Source of the DNA: Hyphomicrobiales bacterium
Lineage (GTDB): Bacteria; Pseudomonadota; Alphaproteobacteria; Rhizobiales; Xanthobacteraceae
Direction of reading: 5' to 3'
NCBI GenBank assembly: GCA_009377755.1
Contig: WHTM01000004.1
Location: 62,001 to 126,000 of the forward strand
Length of the DNA: 64,000 nucleotides
The number at the start of each line of letters is the position of its first letter. Within the stretch, counting starts at the first letter, position 1. The position numbers and the translations under genes were made by a program. The notes under the pieces were generated by a model. The model saw only the letters and a list, made by a program, of their open reading frames with translations, did no database searches and was not told where the DNA came from. This document shows, piece after piece, positions 59,956 through 64,000 of the stretch.

Positions 59956-60797
59956 TCCCCGCACCATCCGCACGCCGCAAGCCGCTCGCGCATGTGCTCC
60001 GGCACCGGCGCGGTGACGCGGATCGGATCCCTGTTCTTGTAGAGCGGCACCATGATCTCGCGTGAATGCAAGTGGAGAGCCGGGCCGCCGCTGCGGGGCG
60101 CCGTTCCATAAATGGAATCGCCGACGATCGGCCAGCCCATCTCGGCGCAATGCACGCGGAGCTGATGCGTGCGGCCAGTGATGGGTTCGAGCGCGAGCCA
60201 GGTGAGATTGCCTCTGCCCTCGCCGCTTGCTCCGCTCTTACTCTCCCCTGGAGGGGGAGGGTCGGCGAGCATTGCTTGGCGATGCGAGCCGGGGTGGGGT
60301 GCTTCACCCCCACCCGCCGCGCTCGCGCTTTGCGCGACCGCGTCGACCTCCCCCCTCCAGGGGGAGGTAAAGGAAGCGCGCCCCAGCACCCGCCACGTCG
60401 TCACCGCCGCCTGCCCCTCAGGGTCGGGCTTCATCCACCAGCCACGGCTTTCGTCGAGCCGCCCAAGAGCCAAGTCGATGCGGCCCTCGTCCGCCTCCGG
60501 GCTACCCTCGACCACCGCCCAATAGGTCTTACCGACCTTGCCCCACTTGAACAGCCGCCCGAGCTCGGCCAGCGCCTTGCGGTGGCGTCCCAGCACGAGG
60601 CATCCCGAGGTATCCCGGTCGAGCCGATGCGCTAGGGCCGGGGCGCGCGGCAGGCCGAAGCGAAGCGCATCAAAGTGGTCTTCCAGGCTCTCGCCGCCTT
60701 TCGGGCCGCGATGCACGGCGAATCCGGCCGGCTTGTCGACGACCAGCATCAAGCCATCGCGATAGAGGAGCCGCGCCACCATCTCTTCCGGTGTCAT
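59949..60797 (-). CDS. RluA-family pseudouridine synthase with an in-frame repeat-derived insertion
   Basis: The 282-residue product converts uridine to pseudouridine in rRNA or tRNA. The catalytic aspartate D60 is in AHRLDRDTSGC, and KTYWAVVEG and EPITGRTHQLRVHCAEMGWPIVGD are later family segments. Between WRVLGR (140) and NLTWLAL (197) lie about 56 residues of low-complexity sequence (FTSPWRGEV...PPPGESKSG) encoded by a palindromic intergenic-type repeat. Removing it would restore the ordinary family length. The insert keeps the frame, so the enzyme could be active if the loop is tolerated. ATG 60797 faces ftsY divergently. Confidence 0.9.
   Translation of the reverse strand: MTPEEMVARLLYRDGLMLVVDKPAGFAVHRGPKGGESLEDHFDALRFGLPRAPALAHRLDRDTSGCLVLGRHRKALAELGRLFKWGKVGKTYWAVVEGSPEADEGRIDLALGRLDESRGWWMKPDPEGQAAVTTWRVLGRASFTSPWRGEVDAVAQSASAAGGGEAPHPGSHRQAMLADPPPPGESKSGASGEGRGNLTWLALEPITGRTHQLRVHCAEMGWPIVGDSIYGTAPRSGGPALHLHSREIMVPLYKNRDPIRVTAPVPEHMRERLAACGWCGDQ
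60210..60378. repeat. Palindromic repeat inserted inside the RluA coding region
   Basis: The arms actctcccctggagggggaggg and the facing cctcccccctccagggggagg, with inner ggggtgggg / ccccaccc, make a long hairpin like the GC-rich elements around DUF559 (9568-9665). It lies entirely within a gene and is translated in frame. Confidence 0.85.
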
Positions 60798-60815
60798 GGT
60801 GAAACCGCTATCACG

Positions 60816-61766
60816 ATGCCCAGCATGAATGACAGCACCGCACAATCGGCACGAAGCTGGTGGCAGCGTCTCACCGGCGGCCTCAAGCGCACGTCTGCCT
60901 CGCTCGGCAGCGCGATTTCCGACCTGGTCTCGAAGCGCAAGCTCGACCGGGCGATGCTCGACGAGATCGAGGAGGTGCTGATCCGCGCCGACCTCGGCGT
61001 CGACGTGGCCGGCAGGATTGCCGCCGCCGTCGGCGAGGGCCGCTACGACACGGCGATCTCCGCCGAAGAGGTGAAGGCGGTACTGGCCTCCGAGGTGGAG
61101 AAGACACTGACCTCGGTGGCTAAGCCCCTCGACATCGGCGGCGCGCGGCCGTTCGTCATCCTGGTGGTCGGCGTCAACGGCTCCGGCAAGACCACCACCA
61201 TCGGCAAGCTCGCGGAGAAATTCCGCCGCGAGGGCCGCACGGTGATGCTCGCGGCCGGCGACACCTTCCGCGCCGCGGCGATCGACCAGCTCAAGATCTG
61301 GGGTGAGCGGACCCGCGCACCGGTGCTGGCGCGCGAGCCGGGTTCCGACGCCGCGAGCCTCGCCTTCGACGCGCTCACCGCCGCCAAGGCGCAAGGGATC
61401 GACGTGCTGCTGGTCGACACCGCCGGCCGGCTGCAGAACAAGGCGGCGCTGATGGGCGAGCTCGACAAGATCGTCCGGGTAATGAAGAAGGTCGACGCCG
61501 GCGCGCCGCACGCGGTGCTGCTGGTGCTCGACGCAACCGTCGGGCAGAACGCGCTGGCGCAGGTCGAGGCGTTCCAGAAGACCGCGGGCGTCACCGGGCT
61601 CGCCATGACCAAGCTCGACGGCACGGCGCGCGGCGGCATCCTGGTCGCCGTCGCGGCAAAGTTCGGCCTGCCGGTGCACATGATCGGCGTCGGCGAGGGC
61701 GTGGACGATCTGGAGCCGTTCGTGGCGCGCGAATTTGCGCGGGCGATCGCGGGGCTGGACGGATGA
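60816..61766 (+). CDS. ftsY: Signal recognition particle receptor FtsY
   Basis: FtsY is the membrane-associated GTPase that docks Ffh-ribosome complexes. The 316-residue product has an N domain ([21 protein letters not shown]), the P-loop [19 protein letters not shown] near residues 117-135, [27 protein letters not shown] and [12 protein letters not shown], ending [17 protein letters not shown]. It lacks the long acidic A domain of E. coli FtsY, as usual in Alphaproteobacteria. ATG 60816 or 60825 may start it. Confidence 0.97.
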   Translation: MPSMNDSTAQSARSWWQRLTGGLKRTSASLGSAISDLVSKRKLDRAMLDEIEEVLIRADLGVDVAGRIAAAVGEGRYDTAISAEEVKAVLASEVEKTLTSVAKPLDIGGARPFVILVVGVNGSGKTTTIGKLAEKFRREGRTVMLAAGDTFRAAAIDQLKIWGERTRAPVLAREPGSDAASLAFDALTAAKAQGIDVLLVDTAGRLQNKAALMGELDKIVRVMKKVDAGAPHAVLLVLDATVGQNALAQVEAFQKTAGVTGLAMTKLDGTARGGILVAVAAKFGLPVHMIGVGEGVDDLEPFVAREFARAIAGLDG

Positions 61767-61774
61767 AACTCTCA

Positions 61775-61890
61775 ACCGTCATGCCCGCGAAGGCGGGCAT
61801 CCAGTACGCCGAGATGTCGCGGTCGAGCATCGGCGCCACGGATTACTGGGTCCCCGCTTACGCGGGGACGACACCTTGCTTGTGGCAATG
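61775..61890. repeat. Palindromic-type repeat between ftsY and ispZ
   Basis: Two hairpins, atgcccgcgaaggcgggcat and gtccccgcttacgcggggac, lie on either side of a short spacer. It is a member of the same broad class as other gtcatgccc repeats here. Confidence 0.8.
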
Positions 61891-61911
61891 CACGACCGAC
61901 AAGGGCTCGCG

Positions 61912-62547
61912 ATGACCCAGCAGAAGCAACTCAACCCCCTGCTCAAGCTCGCGCTCGATCTTGGGCCGCTGGTGCTGTTCTTCTGGGCCAATGCCAAGCC
62001 GGCGCTATTCGCGCCGCTGCTGACACCGTGGCTGCCGGACGGCCTCGTCACCGGCGAGCGCGCCGGCATCTTCGCCGCCACCGCCGTGTTCATGATCGCG
62101 GTGCTGATCGCGCTCGCGGTTTCCTATGCACTGACGCGCCATCTGCCGATGATGGCGCTGGTCACGGCGGTGATCGTGGTGATCTTCGGCGGACTGACGC
62201 TGGTGCTGCACGACGAGCTGTTCATCAAGCTCAAGCCGACCATCATCTATGTGCTGTTCGGCGGCGTGCTGCTCGGCGGGCTTGCCTTCAACAAGCTGCT
62301 GCTCGGCATCGTGTTCGATCAGGTGTTCCACCTGACAGATGAGGGCTGGCGCAAGCTCACGATCCGCTGGGCGCTGTTCTTCTTTGCCCTCGCGCTGCTC
62401 AACGAAATCGTCTGGCGTACCCAGTCGACCGATGTCTGGGTGAGCTTCAAGGCGTTCGGCGTGCTGCCGCTGACCTTCATCTTCGCGGCATTTCAGTATC
62501 CGCTGCTGCAGAAGTACGAGGCGAAGGCGGAGACGCGGCGGGAATAG
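61912..62547 (+). CDS. ispZ: Septation protein A/intracellular septation protein (IspZ/YciB)
   Basis: The 211-residue membrane protein has five hydrophobic helices and YciB landmarks: [36 protein letters not shown] and [24 protein letters not shown]. YciB-type proteins take part in cell-envelope elongation and septation. ATG 61912 matches the family start; the frame upstream translates a repeat. Position after ftsY is typical for Rhizobiales. Confidence 0.95.
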   Translation: MTQQKQLNPLLKLALDLGPLVLFFWANAKPALFAPLLTPWLPDGLVTGERAGIFAATAVFMIAVLIALAVSYALTRHLPMMALVTAVIVVIFGGLTLVLHDELFIKLKPTIIYVLFGGVLLGGLAFNKLLLGIVFDQVFHLTDEGWRKLTIRWALFFFALALLNEIVWRTQSTDVWVSFKAFGVLPLTFIFAAFQYPLLQKYEAKAETRRE

Positions 62548-62598
62548 AGCTGATGAAATGTCGGCCGAGCGGCACCGGTGCCGCGGAAGGCGTGCGGT

Positions 62599-63492
62599 TC
62601 ACCGCCGGGCCTGGCGCAGGCACAGGTACTCCCAGACGATGGTCGCGCCAGCGAGAGCCGTGATCTCCGCAACATCGTAGGCCGGAGCTATCTCGACAAC
62701 GTCCATTCCGACGAAGCGTATGCCCCCGAGACGGCGCAGGATCGCCTGCGCCTGCCAGCTCGCCAGGCCCCCCACCTCTGGCGTACCCGTGCCCGGCGCG
62801 AAGGCGGGATCGAGCGCGTCGATGTCGAAGGTCAGGTAACACGGGCCGGAGCCGACAACTTCGCAAAGGCTTTGTGCGACCGCCGCGCACCCCGTTTCGT
62901 GCACATCCTGCGCCGAGAGGATGGTCACGCCTTTACCGAGGGTCCACTCATGAACCTCACGATGGACGGGCGATCGGATGCCGACCTGGATCATGCGTTT
63001 GGGATCGACAATGCCTTCCTCGATTGCGTGGTAGAACACTGAACCGTGGGCATAAACCTGACCGAAGTTCTCGGACCACGTGTCGACATGAGCATCAAAA
63101 TGCACCAACGCCACTGGACCGGTTCTTTTCGCTAGGGATCGGAGCAGTGGCAGTGTGATTCCGTGGTCCCCACCGATGGCCACGAGGTGTTCAAGACCTG
63201 CGGCCTGCTCCTCGATCAGCAGTAAGCTGGCTGGAATATCGCCAAGCGCAATTCGGATATCGCCAATATCCGCAACAGGCAAGGCCGCCGGATCGACCCA
63301 ATGGACCGGATGGGCGCCGTCGACAAGCATCCGACTGGCCTGCCGGACGGCCGCAGGTCCGAAGCGCGCCCCGCTCCTATTGGTGGTGCCGATGTCGAAG
63401 GGAATGCCGGCAATGCAAATCGGCGAGGCGCGGTCTCGGCGCTCGATGCCGAGGAAAGTGGGGGGCGTGGCGAATGTTGCTGGGACGCTCAT
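62599..63492 (-). CDS. speB: Agmatinase
   Basis: Agmatinase hydrolyses agmatine to putrescine and urea. The 297-residue product has the ureohydrolase metal motifs IGGDHGITLP, VHFDAHVDTW and TFDIDALDPAFAPGTGTPE, which bind two Mn ions. The ATG at 63492 overlaps the stop of the arginine decarboxylase gene (ATGA), so the two should be translated together. Its activity is predicted from family and partner gene; other ureohydrolases cannot be fully excluded. Confidence 0.93.
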   Translation of the reverse strand: MSVPATFATPPTFLGIERRDRASPICIAGIPFDIGTTNRSGARFGPAAVRQASRMLVDGAHPVHWVDPAALPVADIGDIRIALGDIPASLLLIEEQAAGLEHLVAIGGDHGITLPLLRSLAKRTGPVALVHFDAHVDTWSENFGQVYAHGSVFYHAIEEGIVDPKRMIQVGIRSPVHREVHEWTLGKGVTILSAQDVHETGCAAVAQSLCEVVGSGPCYLTFDIDALDPAFAPGTGTPEVGGLASWQAQAILRRLGGIRFVGMDVVEIAPAYDVAEITALAGATIVWEYLCLRQARR

Positions 63493-64000
63493 GAGTGAGA
63501 GTCGTCCGGCCTGGTGAAGCGGAACACTGCGGCCGACACAACGCAAGTCCAGCGGCCGTCAGCCGCGCCCTCGGCCGCGGCCGTGAGCGAGAGGCTGTCG
63601 ACGAATAAGTCACTCATCTCGTAGACGCGCCGGCGCTCGTTCCACGCAGCGTTTGGGTCGAACTCGATGCCGAGGGTGGACGCCAGCATCGTGGCCGCGA
63701 GATCCTCCGCGTATTCGCCGCTCTGCGCCTCCGTCATGCCGAAGCCGTGGTGCTCCGAGATGTAGCCATAGATCGAGGGGTCCTTCGGTCGCGCCAAGCC
63801 AATGCTGGCGCTGATGCGCCGCCCCGGCTCGCTCGTTTCAGACCGTGCCATGACGCAGAAGGTAATCTCGCCGGGCTGCAAAGTAGGGATTCCGAGCTCA
63901 GCAGGGATCAGCTCGCAACCGGGCGGCAGGATTGACGATACGCTGACGAGATTCTGCTGCTCGATATCCGCATCGCGCAATGCGTACTCGAAAGCCGTGA
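63489..64000 (-). CDS. Pyruvoyl-dependent arginine decarboxylase (5' end outside window)
   Basis: This enzyme decarboxylates arginine to agmatine with a pyruvoyl group made by self-cleavage. The frame is open to the window's right edge (TAFEYALRDADIEQQN), so the start lies beyond it. NLVSVSSILPPGC carries the serine cleavage site. FCVMARSETSEPGRRISASIGLA and the glutamate-containing HGFGMTEAQSGEYAEDLA follow. The next gene, agmatinase, converts the product to putrescine. ArgG in the same window makes the arginine precursor. Confidence 0.92.
   Translation of the reverse strand, partial: TAFEYALRDADIEQQNLVSVSSILPPGCELIPAELGIPTLQPGEITFCVMARSETSEPGRRISASIGLARPKDPSIYGYISEHHGFGMTEAQSGEYAEDLAATMLASTLGIEFDPNAAWNERRRVYEMSDLFVDSLSLTAAAEGAADGRWTCVVSAAVFRFTRPDDSHS

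Noticed and set aside
60798-61775. N-terminal 326-codon extension of the RluA frame across ftsY
   Set aside because: It is the antisense of ftsY. The RluA family begins at MTPEEMVARLL, encoded from 60797.

Overview
The window is a high-GC alphaproteobacterial chromosome segment. It most resembles the Rhizobiales (the Bradyrhizobium/Rhodopseudomonas/Xanthobacteraceae side). The reasons are the gene orders ffh-rpsP-rimM-trmD-rplS-leuC, dapF-mtaB-ftsY-ispZ and sdhCDAB, the several Bug/TctC-type periplasmic binding proteins, and the dense populations of palindromic intergenic repeats. The taxon is inferred from content only. Both ends cut genes: rlmN on the left and a pyruvoyl-dependent arginine decarboxylase on the right.

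Layout. 0-2.4 kb: rlmN (partial), a small membrane protein and a PAP2 phosphatase. 2.5-9.6 kb (minus strand): a catabolic cluster with two tandem Bug binding proteins (one broken by a 35-bp duplication), an FMN 2-hydroxy-acid dehydrogenase, Rieske dioxygenase alpha and beta subunits, and a glutamine-synthetase-like ligase. 9.5-14.2 kb: a DUF559 endonuclease-like gene bracketed by inverted repeats, a secreted GLUG-repeat protein, a two-gene chromate transporter and a lytic transglycosylase. 14.4-20.7 kb: a type I restriction-modification locus (hsdM, hsdS, and hsdR with an internal amber codon) with HicBA-type toxin-antitoxin genes between hsdS and hsdR. 21-28.4 kb: argG behind a duplicated promoter-like unit, an OmpA-family protein with a long Q/R/E-rich region, and sdhCDAB. 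28.8-31.3 kb: a fasciclin protein, a methionine-rich MXKDX peptide, a b-type cytochrome and a sulfite-oxidase-fold molybdoprotein, which together resemble the MrpX/YedZ1/YedY1 oxidant-scavenging system. 32.3-37.0 kb: leuB, a decayed insert flanked by a second copy of the leuB 3' end, and asd. 37.3-42.8 kb: a second catabolic cluster (amidohydrolase, Rieske ferredoxin, Bug protein, CitE-like lyase, ferredoxin reductase). 43-47.7 kb: leuD, structured repeats, an Xre-RES toxin-antitoxin pair separated by two palindromes, and small enzymes. 47.8-53.3 kb: leuC and the rplS-trmD-rimM-rpsP-ffh translation and secretion block. 53.6-64 kb: a Phd-VapC pair, an MBL-fold hydrolase, SIMPL and GyrI-like secreted proteins, dapF, mtaB, a PPOX flavoprotein, an RluA pseudouridine synthase carrying an in-frame repeat insertion, ftsY, ispZ, agmatinase and the arginine decarboxylase.

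Functional links. leuB, leuC and leuD (leucine), asd and dapF (aspartate family and lysine), and argG (arginine) are biosynthetic. Arginine decarboxylase plus agmatinase would turn arginine into putrescine. The Rieske ferredoxin and ferredoxin reductase of the second catabolic cluster could supply electrons to the dioxygenase of the first, which has no electron carrier of its own nearby. Clear decay is visible: a Bug gene, hsdR, an isopenicillin-N-synthase-like gene, an ABC binding-protein gene, a leuB fragment and a metallopeptidase fragment. TAG is the ordinary stop of several intact genes here (argG, asd, sdhA), so the internal ambers are read as nonsense mutations rather than recoding.
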